Notes under the pieces: generated by a model
Databases searched by the model: none
What the model saw: the letters and a program-made list of their open reading frames with translations, nothing else
What the model was told of the DNA's origin: nothing
Position numbers and translations under genes: made by a program
Source: Rheinheimera sp. 4Y26
GTDB lineage: Bacteria > Pseudomonadota > Gammaproteobacteria > Enterobacterales > Alteromonadaceae
Assembly: GCF_025245835.1 (NCBI RefSeq)
Contig: NZ_JAOBWS010000003.1
Location: 1-64,000 of the forward strand
Length of the DNA stretch: 64,000 nt
Direction: 5' to 3'
In this document: piece by piece, positions 1-8,833 of the stretch
How the letters are laid out: the number at the start of each line of letters is the position of its first letter
Numbering within the stretch: the stretch's first letter is position 1

Positions 1-76
<76 letters not shown>

Positions 77-390
77 ACACCATATTGTTAGCACACACTT
101 AATCGCTTAACTGCGTTGCATCACAAGACGAGGCGCATTCTATGAGGCATACCTATATGTGTCAATACTTTTTTCCAAAGCTGAATCTGTTCGGGCATTT
201 TTTAAACATGAAGGCGAAAATGCGCGCAAAAACAGTAGCATCGGTGCATTTTTCTGCACAAATCAAGCATTGTTGTCAGCGACAAATTTGCCGGATTTTT
301 GCCCCCGCTGTGATATGATCCAACTGTTTTTCACTGTGTAAATGTGCTGCACAGTTTGTTAAGTTGCCGCAACCTTAGGGATAGTCACTG
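77..390. other. Intergenic region between tRNA-Ala and the XrtA ATPase
   Basis: This 314-bp stretch holds the leftward tRNA promoter at 137-165. It also holds a possible rightward extended -10 element, TGATATGAT, at 311-319, about 70 bp before the ATPase start, with no good -35. A 60-codon open frame at 159-341 has no ribosome binding site or recognisable sequence and is not called as a gene. An AGGG about 12 bp before position 391 could serve as the ribosome binding site of the ATPase. Confidence 0.4.
137..165 (-). promoter_or_regulatory. sigma70 promoter of tRNA-Ala
   Basis: On the minus strand a perfect -35 TTGACA (160-165) is separated by exactly 17 bp from a -10 TAGAAT (137-142). A GC-rich discriminator (GCGCC) follows, as is usual for stable RNA promoters under stringent control. 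The tRNA begins about 60 bp downstream. Confidence 0.8.
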
Positions 391-1434
391 ATGTACGAAG
401 CTTATTACGGATTTAACGACCGGCCATTTCAACTCACGCCAAATCCGCAATGGTTTTTTGCCAGCAAGTTGCATAAACGTGCCCTCGCCTACCTGCAATA
501 TGGTTTAAGTCAGGGTGAAGGTTTTATTGTGATCACCGGCGACGTTGGCACAGGGAAAACCACTATTGCTAATCAGCTGCTGGGTAAATTAGACCATCAG
601 CGTATTATTGCCCGGCAAATTGTCAGCTCTAAACTCAGCCCGGACGACTTATTGCGCATGATAGCGTCAGTATTTCAGCTGAGCGTTAAAGACAATAATA
701 AAGCAGCTTATCTGGAAGCCATTTCTAACTACTTAACTCAATTACATCAGCAGAATAAAAGAGCTTTGTTGATAGTAGATGAAGCGCAGAACCTGCCACT
801 GGAATCGGTGGAAGAGCTTCGTATGTTGTCCAATTTTCAGCTGGCCGGTAAACCTTTGCTGCAAAGTTTTTTGCTTGGGCAAAATGAGCTGAACGCCATT
901 ATTCAGTCCCCCCAGATGGAACAATTCAGGCAACGTATTATTGCTTCATCAAATTTATCAGCGTTAACGCCCGAAGACTGCCAGGCCTATATTGAATATC
1001 GTATCGCTCAGGCCGGTGTCAGTCGTCCGCTGCTGGATAGTGCTTGTTATGCGCTTATTCATCAGTTTAGCCAGGGTATACCTCGCAAAATCAATAACCT
1101 GATGGACAGAGTATTACTCTTTGGCTTTTTAGAAGATAAAAACCTTCTGACAGCACAGGATGTACAGGATGTGATTCAGGAGATCCGTGGTGAAGTTGCG
1201 CAGCAGGCGCCACAGCAACTACTTCCCACAACACCAGCTGCGGCAGCGTCGATGAACACTGAGGCAAACACAGCTTCGCAGCCGCAAAACCCTTACCATG
1301 CCATGCTGAGTGAATTGTCGGGTCTGCTCGATAGTTCACTGGAGCATAAAATTAAGATGGCCAAAGAGCTGGATATATTATTAAACCAGCAGCATCAGCA
1401 AGTGATGAAAAAACTGGATAAAGACAACAACTAA
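391..1434 (+). CDS. XrtA/PEP-CTERM locus ExeA-type AAA ATPase
   Basis: A 347-residue P-loop ATPase of the ExeA/general-secretion type, the kind found at XrtA exopolysaccharide loci (the TIGR03015 family, named from memory). It starts with the typical MYEAYYGF segment. Walker A is GDVGTGKT at residues 50-57 and Walker B is ALLIVDEAQ at 125-133. After about residue 260 the C-terminus is low-complexity (Ala, Gln, Pro) and then a short helix, with no membrane segment seen. It is presumed to use ATP to help assembly or export of the polysaccharide machinery, but its exact role is unknown. It is transcribed convergently to the outer-membrane protein gene and shares a terminator with it. Confidence 0.88.
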   Translation: MYEAYYGFNDRPFQLTPNPQWFFASKLHKRALAYLQYGLSQGEGFIVITGDVGTGKTTIANQLLGKLDHQRIIARQIVSSKLSPDDLLRMIASVFQLSVKDNNKAAYLEAISNYLTQLHQQNKRALLIVDEAQNLPLESVEELRMLSNFQLAGKPLLQSFLLGQNELNAIIQSPQMEQFRQRIIASSNLSALTPEDCQAYIEYRIAQAGVSRPLLDSACYALIHQFSQGIPRKINNLMDRVLLFGFLEDKNLLTAQDVQDVIQEIRGEVAQQAPQQLLPTTPAAAASMNTEANTASQPQNPYHAMLSELSGLLDSSLEHKIKMAKELDILLNQQHQQVMKKLDKDNN

Positions 1435-1441
1435 GCCGATG

Positions 1442-1489
1442 AGATAAAAAACAAAAAGGCAGCCTTAGCTGCCTTTTTGTTTTTTATCT
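1442..1489. terminator. Bidirectional rho-independent terminator
   Basis: A perfect 22-bp inverted repeat (arms 1442-1463 and 1468-1489) with a 4-base loop CTTA lies between two convergent genes. The GC core is GGCAGC/GCTGCC, flanked by A-rich and T-rich arms, so a U-tract follows the hairpin in either direction. Confidence 0.92.
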
Positions 1490-1495
1490 GCGGTG

Positions 1496-3145
1496 TCAGA
1501 AATTAAATTTAATATCAAAAGACAATCTGTTTTCCTGATAATCCAGTTCTCGTCCCTGGTAATCAATTTCTGTGTGGCGTGCTGTCAATCCGGCTGTCAG
1601 CTGTGGATTAATCTCGCGGTTAAAACTCAGTGAGTTACTGGCTTGTGTGCCTTGTCTATTGCCAAACCTATTGCCCAGACCATCATCACCATCAAATTTA
1701 AGTTTTGAATAAGACGAGGTGGCTGTCAGGCTGTTGCGTTTGGATAATTGCCAACTTGCATTCAATGACGCCGTTCTATCCTGCAGTTCAGCATCCTGCT
1801 CCAGATAAATATCCCGACGTTCACCCAGTTGTAGCTGCAACTTTAACCGGCTAAAAGCATACCCCAGGTTGTAATTCACAGAACGTCTGACCACCAAAGC
1901 GTCGTTTAAGTCTTCACCCGGCAGCTGGATATTATAATAACGTTCACCAGGTTGAGGCCGGTATTGTGCAGTGGGTGGCTGAAAACAACTGGCTAAACCG
2001 GGCGTTACCCCTGGCGGACATACAAACAAACCAAACTCAGCATCAGCGGCATTTAAGGCCAGCAACGAATTCACAGTATCAGATACCTGCACCGCCATCG
2101 TTAAACGTTTTAAGTTATAACTGCCTGAAAGCTCAGCACTGCGGCCAAAAAACCTTTTATCCAGGCTGCCGCTTAACTTTGTGCGCCTTGATGGCTGAAA
2201 GTTAAACTGAGTACCAAGGTACTCACTTTCACCAAGAAAGTTATTAATTTTGTTGTAAGTGATATTCCACCAGGATCTATCTGAGATATTCCACTCAAAG
2301 CCGCCACCGACACTCTGAAAGCTACGGTAATTAGCAAATTGCGGGTTGGTTGACACAAGGCCACTGTTACTTTCAAAACTGCCCTGGGCTATCATGGCAA
2401 CACGCCAGAAGAATGGTACCCCAATCACACCATTGCCGCGTCTGTTGTAAAGATCTTCACCCAGTTCACGGCTGGTTTTCAGACCATTAGCCCGAAAACC
2501 GTAAAAAAACTTACTGGCACGGCTACGCGACTTAATTTCAGCACTGCCACTGAGCATTTCGTTATCGATGCCGGTGTCAGCAAAAGGGTCATCATCAAAC
2601 AGCACAGAAACACTTTTGTCTGTACTGGCTTTGCTGGCATTCACGTCAACAAAACCATTCAGCCAGATATAAGGGTCAAACCTGTAACCAACACCAACAT
2701 CTCTGGTCTGCACTTTGGCCATATCGCCGCCGGCGGTAATTTCGTCCACATAGCGCGATACATTGGATGTTGCAGCACGATAAGACTGGCCGGCGCCAAG
2801 CCGCAAAGACAATTGATCGCTCAGCAAGCTGGCTCTGTTGGTCAGACGAAAATCGGTATAACTTTCGTTTTTCCGTTGTTCATCCCGATAAATGACCGCT
2901 TTTTGTTCAACATTAAATGCTGATTGCAACCAGGAATTATCGTAAGTCAGACTCACACCGGGGGCCAGAGTTTGAGCCAGGCCCCGGTCTGTGCCGTTAT
3001 CTGCAGCTTTAAGCCGGTATGCATGTGTTTCCAGTGTCAGGCTCGGGATCACATCCACTGCACTGAACACTGGTGTGCTCAACATCAGTAAAGGCAGGGA
3101 CAATACCCCACCTATCCTGACAGAACGCACTTTGTTATTCCGCAT
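1496..3145 (-). CDS. PEP-CTERM system-associated outer-membrane beta-barrel protein
   Basis: A protein of about 549 residues ending in a C-terminal aromatic (…FDIKFNF), typical of outer-membrane beta-barrels. It is rich in alternating polar and hydrophobic strands. The synteny (tyrosine kinase, chain-length and export genes directly upstream) matches the uncharacterised XrtA-associated barrel family TIGR03016 (named from memory). I start at the Met at 3145 because it begins a clear signal peptide (MRNNKVRS, hydrophobic core, …PVFSA). Upstream in-frame starts exist at 3178, 3166 and 3154. With the chosen start it overlaps the 3' end of the kinase gene by 11 bp, suggesting translational coupling. 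It probably takes part in secretion across, or anchoring to, the outer membrane. Confidence 0.82.
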   Translation of the reverse strand: MRNNKVRSVRIGGVLSLPLLMLSTPVFSAVDVIPSLTLETHAYRLKAADNGTDRGLAQTLAPGVSLTYDNSWLQSAFNVEQKAVIYRDEQRKNESYTDFRLTNRASLLSDQLSLRLGAGQSYRAATSNVSRYVDEITAGGDMAKVQTRDVGVGYRFDPYIWLNGFVDVNASKASTDKSVSVLFDDDPFADTGIDNEMLSGSAEIKSRSRASKFFYGFRANGLKTSRELGEDLYNRRGNGVIGVPFFWRVAMIAQGSFESNSGLVSTNPQFANYRSFQSVGGGFEWNISDRSWWNITYNKINNFLGESEYLGTQFNFQPSRRTKLSGSLDKRFFGRSAELSGSYNLKRLTMAVQVSDTVNSLLALNAADAEFGLFVCPPGVTPGLASCFQPPTAQYRPQPGERYYNIQLPGEDLNDALVVRRSVNYNLGYAFSRLKLQLQLGERRDIYLEQDAELQDRTASLNASWQLSKRNSLTATSSYSKLKFDGDDGLGNRFGNRQGTQASNSLSFNREINPQLTAGLTARHTEIDYQGRELDYQENRLSFDIKFNF

Positions 3146-4112
3146 AATATCCATAACCGTAGCCATATCCTTTATCACGACTGTAATATGCCTTATTGAT
3201 CACAAAACCAACGGCCAGCTCTTTTGGCAATAAACTCAATGCTTTATCCAGCTCATTCAGTTTGGTTTTGTTTTCTTCCAGCACCACAACGGCCTGACCA
3301 CACATACCAGCCATTACACAAGTTTCGTTGACACCAAGCAGAGGCGGTGCATCAAAAATCACGATCCGATCCGGATAACGGGATGCAAACTCCTGCACCA
3401 GTTCCATCATCTTGTCACTGGCCAACAGTTCAGTGGATAAATGATGGGGTTTACCTGCGGTAATAATCTTCAGACGCTCAACATTGGTACTGTACATAAT
3501 GTCAGAGACATCAACATCATTTGAACTCAGATAGTCGGTTAAACCAAGCTGGGTTGAAATCTCCAGCGTACGCGACACATTCGGGCGTAGCACATCGGCA
3601 TCCACCAGCAGTACGGTTTTATCCTGCTCCAGCGCAATACTGAGCGCCAGATTCACAGAGGTAAAAGTTTTGCCTTCCCCCGGCCTGCTGCTGGTTACCA
3701 GTATCAGATTCGGGTGGTGTAAGGTTTTGCTTAAACTGCCAAAAGCGTTATTGATAAGCTTTCGTTTGATCACCCGGAATTCTTCGTAAATGAGCCGGCG
3801 CTCTGTGGCCATGGACACAAAGTTACGCTCGCTGAGGCTGGCAAGGTCGATATTCAGCATCAGTTTTGGCGCAGTGGCACTATCAGCCAAAGCTCCGCTA
3901 TCAGCCACAGCGCTATCAGCCACAGTGGCCGCCGGCTGTGCAGCCTTTGATTCTGAGCTTGCTGCAACAGATGCAGTCGCACCTGATGCAGTCTCCTGTA
4001 CTGTGTTCTCAGGCGCGGCAGTATCAACTGTTGTGGCCTTTTCAGCCACAGGTTCGGCTGTTGCCGGGTTCATCGCCCCCAGTTTATCCAGAGCTTTTTC
4101 TATTGTGCTCAT
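3135..4112 (-). CDS. XrtA-associated tyrosine autokinase (CpsD/CapB type)
   Basis: A 325-residue bacterial tyrosine kinase of the BY-kinase cytoplasmic-domain type (TIGR03018 group, from memory). Residues 25-80 form an Ala/Ser/Asp/Val-rich linker with imperfect repeats such as ADSA. Walker A is SSRPGEGKT at 141-149, Walker A' is VLLVDADVLRP around 168-176, and Walker B is RIVIFDAPP at 249-257. The C-terminus is a tyrosine cluster, GYGYGYGYY, the expected autophosphorylation tail. It should pair with the membrane chain-length protein encoded just upstream, whose stop overlaps this start by 4 bp, and control polymer length and export. Confidence 0.93.
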   Translation of the reverse strand: MSTIEKALDKLGAMNPATAEPVAEKATTVDTAAPENTVQETASGATASVAASSESKAAQPAATVADSAVADSGALADSATAPKLMLNIDLASLSERNFVSMATERRLIYEEFRVIKRKLINNAFGSLSKTLHHPNLILVTSSRPGEGKTFTSVNLALSIALEQDKTVLLVDADVLRPNVSRTLEISTQLGLTDYLSSNDVDVSDIMYSTNVERLKIITAGKPHHLSTELLASDKMMELVQEFASRYPDRIVIFDAPPLLGVNETCVMAGMCGQAVVVLEENKTKLNELDKALSLLPKELAVGFVINKAYYSRDKGYGYGYGYYAE

Positions 4113-5701
4113 AACAACCGTCCCAATAATTGTTTGGCGGTAAAACCAAAAACCATTTCATTGGTTATCAACAGACAATAGCTGAATAACAACATGCCGC
4201 TTAAACCAAGGAAATACACCAAATGTTTTTTATTCTGCCGCAATAAAGCCGCTTTTTGTGTATGTGACACCAAACCAAATACCGGGAAATCGGAAATAGT
4301 CTTCAGCTGTAAAGCACTGGTCACCACAGGTTGCAATTGACTGCGGGCAAAAGCCATAAAGACGCCGGCCGCAATACCGCCCAATAGCACCAGGGTGTAA
4401 AACAGTACCCGCGGTGGCCCGGACGGCTTCATCGGAACATGAGGTGGTTCAATAATTTTGAACTGAACGTCCTGCTGTGATTCATCGGCTTTTTGAGATA
4501 AATCAATCGCTTCGCGTCTGCTCAACAACTCTTCGTATTTGGCTTTGGTAATTTCATAATCACGGTTTAAGCCGGTGAATTTCGCTTCAATGTCCGGTAT
4601 TGTGTTGCGTTGAGATTCAAGCTGAGCCAGTTTTTCCGAATAATTGCGCACCCGTACACTGACTGATGCCATTTCATTTTCCAGCCGCGCTACATTCAGC
4701 TTCAATTCCTGATACACCTGATTCTGACTCAGACTGCTGCTGGTTCCGGGTGACGTTGCCGCAGCTTGTTCCAACTGTGCGATATCAGCGTTCCGAAGTT
4801 CCTGCAAAGTTTCAATCAGTTTTTTTGTTTCAACTACATCAGGGTGCGCTTCTGTGTAACGAATAAGCAGAGCGTCCATCTGGTTTTGCAGCGCGCGGAT
4901 CCGTTCATCATATTGTGAACTGAATCCGGCCGGTGCCCCAGTGCTGTAGTCAAACATCACCGGATCCTCACCTTCCAGCTGACGGCGGGCTGAAGAGAGC
5001 TGCCCTTCAAGCTCACGCATTTGCAGTTGTGCTTCTTCCAGCCGTTGTTTTTCCGCTTCAATACGGGCGTAAAAGCCAGTATCAGCAGTAGGACCTGTTA
5101 ACAGCTCGTTTTTCTTGAACTCAGATAAACGCGCTTCAGCTGCTTCCAGCCGGCTTTCATATTCTTTAATCTGACTATCGAGAAACTCTGCAGTCTTTTT
5201 GTTATCAGCAGCGGCGTTACCCACTCTGCTTTCAACAAAAATATTTAATGTTTCCTGCACCAGCCGTTTTGCCAGTTGCGGTGACGCATTGGCATAAGAA
5301 ATCACGTAAATGTTTTCCCGGCCGGCAGATGACAACTTAATGTTCTTCTGCAGTCCATCAATCAGATTTTCGTAGGATTGACGGTCAGAAACTGTCACAT
5401 CCAAATCTGTTGCCATCGCAATTTTTTCCAGATTTGGCCGGCTTAACAAGGTTCTGGCCATCAGTTGAATTTCTTCATCCGGATTGGTTCTGATAGTCAG
5501 GCCCTGCAGCGCAGGGTCCAGAATAGAGCGGGTTTCTACATATAACTTGGTGTTGGCTTCATAAGTAGGTGGCATATTAAACACCACCAACCAGCCAATT
5601 GGACAAATCACCCAGGCGGTGATCACAATATAGCGGCGTCTTAACCAAACTCCCTGTAAATAGATAAGCAACATCTCTATTGCAAGGTTTAATTCCTTCA
5701 T
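4109..5701 (-). CDS. XrtA system polysaccharide chain-length determinant (Wzz/GNVR)
   Basis: A 530-residue inner-membrane co-polymerase. One membrane segment lies at about residues 24-42. A long periplasmic coiled-coil region (roughly 150-400) is full of Glu, Gln, Leu and Arg heptads. A Pro-rich KPSGPPR motif comes just before the second membrane segment (about 430-450), and a third hydrophobic segment lies near 493-515. This is the architecture of polysaccharide co-polymerases of the PEP-CTERM locus (TIGR03007, from memory). It is expected to set chain length with the adjacent autokinase and to contact the export lipoprotein encoded 22 bp upstream. Confidence 0.93.
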   Translation of the reverse strand: MKELNLAIEMLLIYLQGVWLRRRYIVITAWVICPIGWLVVFNMPPTYEANTKLYVETRSILDPALQGLTIRTNPDEEIQLMARTLLSRPNLEKIAMATDLDVTVSDRQSYENLIDGLQKNIKLSSAGRENIYVISYANASPQLAKRLVQETLNIFVESRVGNAAADNKKTAEFLDSQIKEYESRLEAAEARLSEFKKNELLTGPTADTGFYARIEAEKQRLEEAQLQMRELEGQLSSARRQLEGEDPVMFDYSTGAPAGFSSQYDERIRALQNQMDALLIRYTEAHPDVVETKKLIETLQELRNADIAQLEQAAATSPGTSSSLSQNQVYQELKLNVARLENEMASVSVRVRNYSEKLAQLESQRNTIPDIEAKFTGLNRDYEITKAKYEELLSRREAIDLSQKADESQQDVQFKIIEPPHVPMKPSGPPRVLFYTLVLLGGIAAGVFMAFARSQLQPVVTSALQLKTISDFPVFGLVSHTQKAALLRQNKKHLVYFLGLSGMLLFSYCLLITNEMVFGFTAKQLLGRLL

Positions 5702-5723
5702 CGAACTACTCCAGCGACTACTA

Positions 5724-6353
5724 TCAGAACCAGGCTTCCGGAATAATTACGATGTCACCAGGCAACATATCTACGTTGGCAGAAATATCACCTTCGCGGA
5801 TCAAATCGTCGAGTTTCACTTCATAACTGACCTGTTTACCATTCACGGTACGTACCAGTTTGGCACTGTTGCCACTGGCAAACTCAGTTAAACCGCCTGA
5901 AGCGATCATTAAATCAAGCAATGTCATATATTGGCGGTAAGGATAAGCCTGCGGCTGAGCAGCAGCACCAATCACACGAACCTGCTCGCTGTACGGCCCG
6001 ACAAAACCATTCACTGATACTGTTACCACAGGGTCGCGGATAAACTTAGACAAGATGGTTTCCATTTCGCGCGCCAACTGGGTTGGCGTTTTACCGGCAA
6101 CGGCAATGTCTTCAACTAAAGATGTGGTGATTTGACCATCCGGACGCACGATAAAAGAGCCCGACAACTCCGGGTTGCGCCAGACGAAGATGTTAACAGT
6201 GTCATTGGGGCCAATCAGGTATTTGTAGTCGGTGACCGCAGTGGTCATAGAATTGTGAACAGTGGCAGGTGCTAACTGATTACTGCTACACCCCTGCAGC
6301 ACCAGCATCGCACCAATGGCGAAGATTTGAGCCAAAACTAACTTTGCATTCAT
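5724..6353 (-). CDS. XrtA system polysaccharide export lipoprotein (Wza-like)
   Basis: A 209-residue lipoprotein with a signal peptide ending in the lipobox LQGC (Cys22). It continues into a Poly_export domain (YLIGPNDTVNIFVWRNPELSG, about 45-130) and an SLBB-type segment (RVIGAAAQPQAYPYR onward), ending in PGDIVIIPEAWF. It is short compared with Wza and fits the PEP-CTERM export family TIGR03027 (from memory). It should form or gate the outer-membrane channel for the polymer. It is the first gene of a four-gene minus-strand operon (export, chain length, kinase, barrel) and is divergent from the initiating sugar transferase. Confidence 0.92.
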   Translation of the reverse strand: MNAKLVLAQIFAIGAMLVLQGCSSNQLAPATVHNSMTTAVTDYKYLIGPNDTVNIFVWRNPELSGSFIVRPDGQITTSLVEDIAVAGKTPTQLAREMETILSKFIRDPVVTVSVNGFVGPYSEQVRVIGAAAQPQAYPYRQYMTLLDLMIASGGLTEFASGNSAKLVRTVNGKQVSYEVKLDDLIREGDISANVDMLPGDIVIIPEAWF

Positions 6354-6537
6354 ATATTGCGTCCTTATTGCTAATGCGTTTGTAATATAACCGAATTTTA
6401 CAACGATGTGGCTGCAGACATAAAAAATTAATTTCAGTTTTATTCACACAAGCGTATACTTCTCCAGCAAATTCACTTAGTCAAGTGGACAAATTTTAAA
6501 ACTGAAATTGTTGTTTCAGACTCAGGAAGAAGTGTGA
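6354..6537. promoter_or_regulatory. Divergent promoter region with inverted-repeat operator
   Basis: The 184 bp between the divergent export and sugar-transferase genes contains a perfect 13-bp inverted repeat. AATTTCAGTTTTA at 6430-6442 is repeated in inverted orientation at 6497-6509, with 54 bp between the arms. A third TTTCAG half-site follows at about 6514. A second dyad, TTGTAA-N12-TTACAA (6380-6403), lies closer to the export gene. No convincing -35/-10 pair was found. An AGGAAG about 9 bp before 6538 is the ribosome binding site of the plus-strand gene. Confidence 0.6.
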
Positions 6538-7944
6538 ATGAATAAGGCTGTTCGTTTCGGAAAAAATACGCTGGCTGATAAGTTGTTTTTACTCGGGGAA
6601 ATGTTGTTATTACTCGTTTCCAGCCTGCTCGCCTCGTACATCTACTCTTTTTTTCAGCCGGTTGACCAGGAACTGGCTGCCATTAACGCTGTCCTTTTCA
6701 CCGGCAGTGTGATGTTGTGTGCACTTTCTGTTGGCCTTTATGATCAAAAACTGCGTGAAGACACAGGCGGTGTTTTTAAACGCGTTGTTATCACCTTGAT
6801 TCTGGCCGGTATTTTGCTGGAAGTTGTAATTTTCAGCATAGTGCCTTCTTTGCACTTAGGCCTGACTTACAGCCTGACCGCTTCTTTATTGTCCATGGTT
6901 ACCCTCACCTCTTTTCGCATGTTGTTCCAGTATCATGACATTACCAAAATCAGTCGCCGTAAGGTGATGATATTAGGTTCAGGTGAACGGGCTTCAATTA
7001 TTGAACGACGTATGCGTCGTAACGTCGATAAAAGAAACTTCGAAGTACATGGTTTTGTATTCATTGATGGCGACCAGCCTGGTCACATTCCGGAAGCAAG
7101 AACGATACATTTTGATTACAAAAATGATTTGTACGAATATGCCTGCGAGCATGAAATTGAACAATTAGTCATCGCCTGTGATGAAAGACGCAATATGTTG
7201 CCTGTTGAACATTTATTCAAATGTAAAACCAGAGGCATAGATGTTATCGAAATCCTCGACTTTATTGAGCAGGAAACCGGTCAGATAGCAGTAAACCTTA
7301 TTTATCCAAGCTGGGTTATTTACTCCAATGGTTTTGAAATGAATCATCGTTTTAAAACCAGTCTGGATCACCGCTTAAACGCCTTGCTGGCAATTTGTGT
7401 ATTACTGGTTGTTTGGCCGCTGATGCTGATCACCGCCCTTGCCATTTACCTAGATGATGGCCGCCGCACCGGCACCCCTGTGTTATACAAACAAATCCGT
7501 ATTGGCATTGATGGCAAGCCGTTTCATATTCTGAAGTTTCGCAGTATGAGAGCGGACGCGGAAAAAAATGGCGCCAAATGGGCCACTGTCAATGACGACC
7601 GTGTCACCAAAATTGGTGGTTTTATCCGCAAATACCGCATCGACGAGCTGCCACAGCTGTTTAACATTATTGTGGGTGACATGGGCTTTGTTGGCCCAAG
7701 ACCGGAACGTCCGGAGTTTGTCGAAAAGCTGGTCAAAGAAATTCCGTATTACAACCAGCGCCACAACGTAAAGCCAGGCTTAACCGGCTGGGCGCAGCTT
7801 AAATATCCTTATGGCTCCACCACTGAAGATGCACAGGAAAAACTGAAGTTTGATTTGTATTACATCAAACACCGTACCCTGCTGCTTGATCTGGTTATTC
7901 TCATCCGTACCGTCGAGATTGTACTTTTTGGCAAAGGGCGTTAA
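6538..7944 (+). CDS. XrtA system initiating sugar-phosphate transferase (WbaP/EpsB type)
   Basis: A 468-residue polyprenyl-phosphate sugar phosphotransferase. Four to five membrane segments lie within residues 15-125. A nucleotide-binding-like CoA-fold segment (KVMILGSGERA) starts near 142, and a further membrane helix is at about 275-295. The bacterial sugar transferase domain runs to the end with KFRSM near 331 and VGPRPERPEF near 385. It matches the PEP-CTERM-specific subfamily TIGR03013 (from memory). It should place the first sugar on undecaprenyl phosphate. It is the first gene of the long plus-strand biosynthesis operon; the deacetylase start lies 5 bp after its stop. Confidence 0.94.
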   Translation: MNKAVRFGKNTLADKLFLLGEMLLLLVSSLLASYIYSFFQPVDQELAAINAVLFTGSVMLCALSVGLYDQKLREDTGGVFKRVVITLILAGILLEVVIFSIVPSLHLGLTYSLTASLLSMVTLTSFRMLFQYHDITKISRRKVMILGSGERASIIERRMRRNVDKRNFEVHGFVFIDGDQPGHIPEARTIHFDYKNDLYEYACEHEIEQLVIACDERRNMLPVEHLFKCKTRGIDVIEILDFIEQETGQIAVNLIYPSWVIYSNGFEMNHRFKTSLDHRLNALLAICVLLVVWPLMLITALAIYLDDGRRTGTPVLYKQIRIGIDGKPFHILKFRSMRADAEKNGAKWATVNDDRVTKIGGFIRKYRIDELPQLFNIIVGDMGFVGPRPERPEFVEKLVKEIPYYNQRHNVKPGLTGWAQLKYPYGSTTEDAQEKLKFDLYYIKHRTLLLDLVILIRTVEIVLFGKGR

Positions 7945-7948
7945 ATCG

Positions 7949-8797
7949 ATGACATTGTTGCCAAAATTAAACGCCTTAACGGTGGACGTAGAAGACTATT
8001 TCCATGTTGCCGCTTTTGAAAACAATATTAAACCTGCCGACTGGCATAGCATGCAGCCAAGGGTTGATCGCAACACGCGGCTGCTGCTGGATCAGTTTGA
8101 CCGTAATGGTGCCAAAGCCACCTTCTTTTTCCTCGGTTGGGTCGCAGAACGTTTTCCGGAGCTGGTCAAAGAGGTAAAACGCCGTGGTCATGAAGTGGCA
8201 AGTCATGGTTATGCCCATACCCGGGTGCATCAGCAAAGCCAGGCAGAATTCACCGCTGATATTGTCAAAGCCAAAGATATCCTGGAACAACTGACAGGCG
8301 ATGCTGTGATTGGCTATCGTGCTCCCAGTTTTTCGATTAATAAACAAAGTGAATGGGCTTTTGACATTCTTAAGCAGGCCGGTCATTTATACAGTTCCAG
8401 CACTTATCCGGTAAAACACGATTTATATGGGGTGCCGGACTGGCCACAGCAGCCTTACCTGCGCCCGGAAGGGATTTGGGAAATCCCGATGCCAACTCTG
8501 ACCATGTATGGTCGGCAATTGCCGATTGCCGGTGGCGGTTATTTCCGCTTAATGCCTTATTGGCTCAGCAAAAGGCTTATCAGTAAGTTTTTACATAACG
8601 ACGAAATGCCTTATATGTTCTATTTCCACCCCTGGGAAATAGACCCTGCACAGCCCAGAGTCGCTGGCGCTGGTCGCAAATCCAGGTTCCGGCATTATGT
8701 CAATCTGGACAAAATGGAAGATAAACTGGATCGCCTGCTGACAGACTTTCAATGGGGCAGTCTGGGTCAGGTGTATCAGGACACACTAAAGCGCTGA
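7949..8797 (+). CDS. XrtA system polysaccharide deacetylase
   Basis: A 282-residue NodB-fold deacetylase. The metal and catalytic motifs are visible: TVDVEDYFHV (Asp13, Asp16), SHGYAHTRVH (His86, His90) and GYRAPSFS. The C-terminal DUF3473-like part contains MFYFHPWEID. I start at the ATG at 7949, preceded by AAAGGG, not at an open frame beginning at 7850 inside the upstream gene. This is the locus-specific deacetylase subfamily (TIGR03006, from memory). It is expected to remove N-acetyl groups from hexosamines in the polymer or its lipid-linked precursor. Confidence 0.93.
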   Translation: MTLLPKLNALTVDVEDYFHVAAFENNIKPADWHSMQPRVDRNTRLLLDQFDRNGAKATFFFLGWVAERFPELVKEVKRRGHEVASHGYAHTRVHQQSQAEFTADIVKAKDILEQLTGDAVIGYRAPSFSINKQSEWAFDILKQAGHLYSSSTYPVKHDLYGVPDWPQQPYLRPEGIWEIPMPTLTMYGRQLPIAGGGYFRLMPYWLSKRLISKFLHNDEMPYMFYFHPWEIDPAQPRVAGAGRKSRFRHYVNLDKMEDKLDRLLTDFQWGSLGQVYQDTLKR

Positions 8798-8833
8798 AAT
8801 AAATTCAATAAAAAACACAACTAAAGGATTTAG

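Noticed and set aside
159-341. 60-codon open frame before the ATPase gene
   Set aside because: No ribosome binding site, overlaps the tRNA promoter and encodes no recognisable sequence.
3790-4143. 117-codon plus-strand frame over the tyrosine kinase linker
   Set aside because: It is the antisense shadow of the Ala/Ser-rich linker of the kinase gene.
7850-7948. Upstream extension of the XrtA deacetylase
   Set aside because: Lies inside the sugar transferase gene and has no family similarity; the ATG at 7949 fits the family N-terminus.
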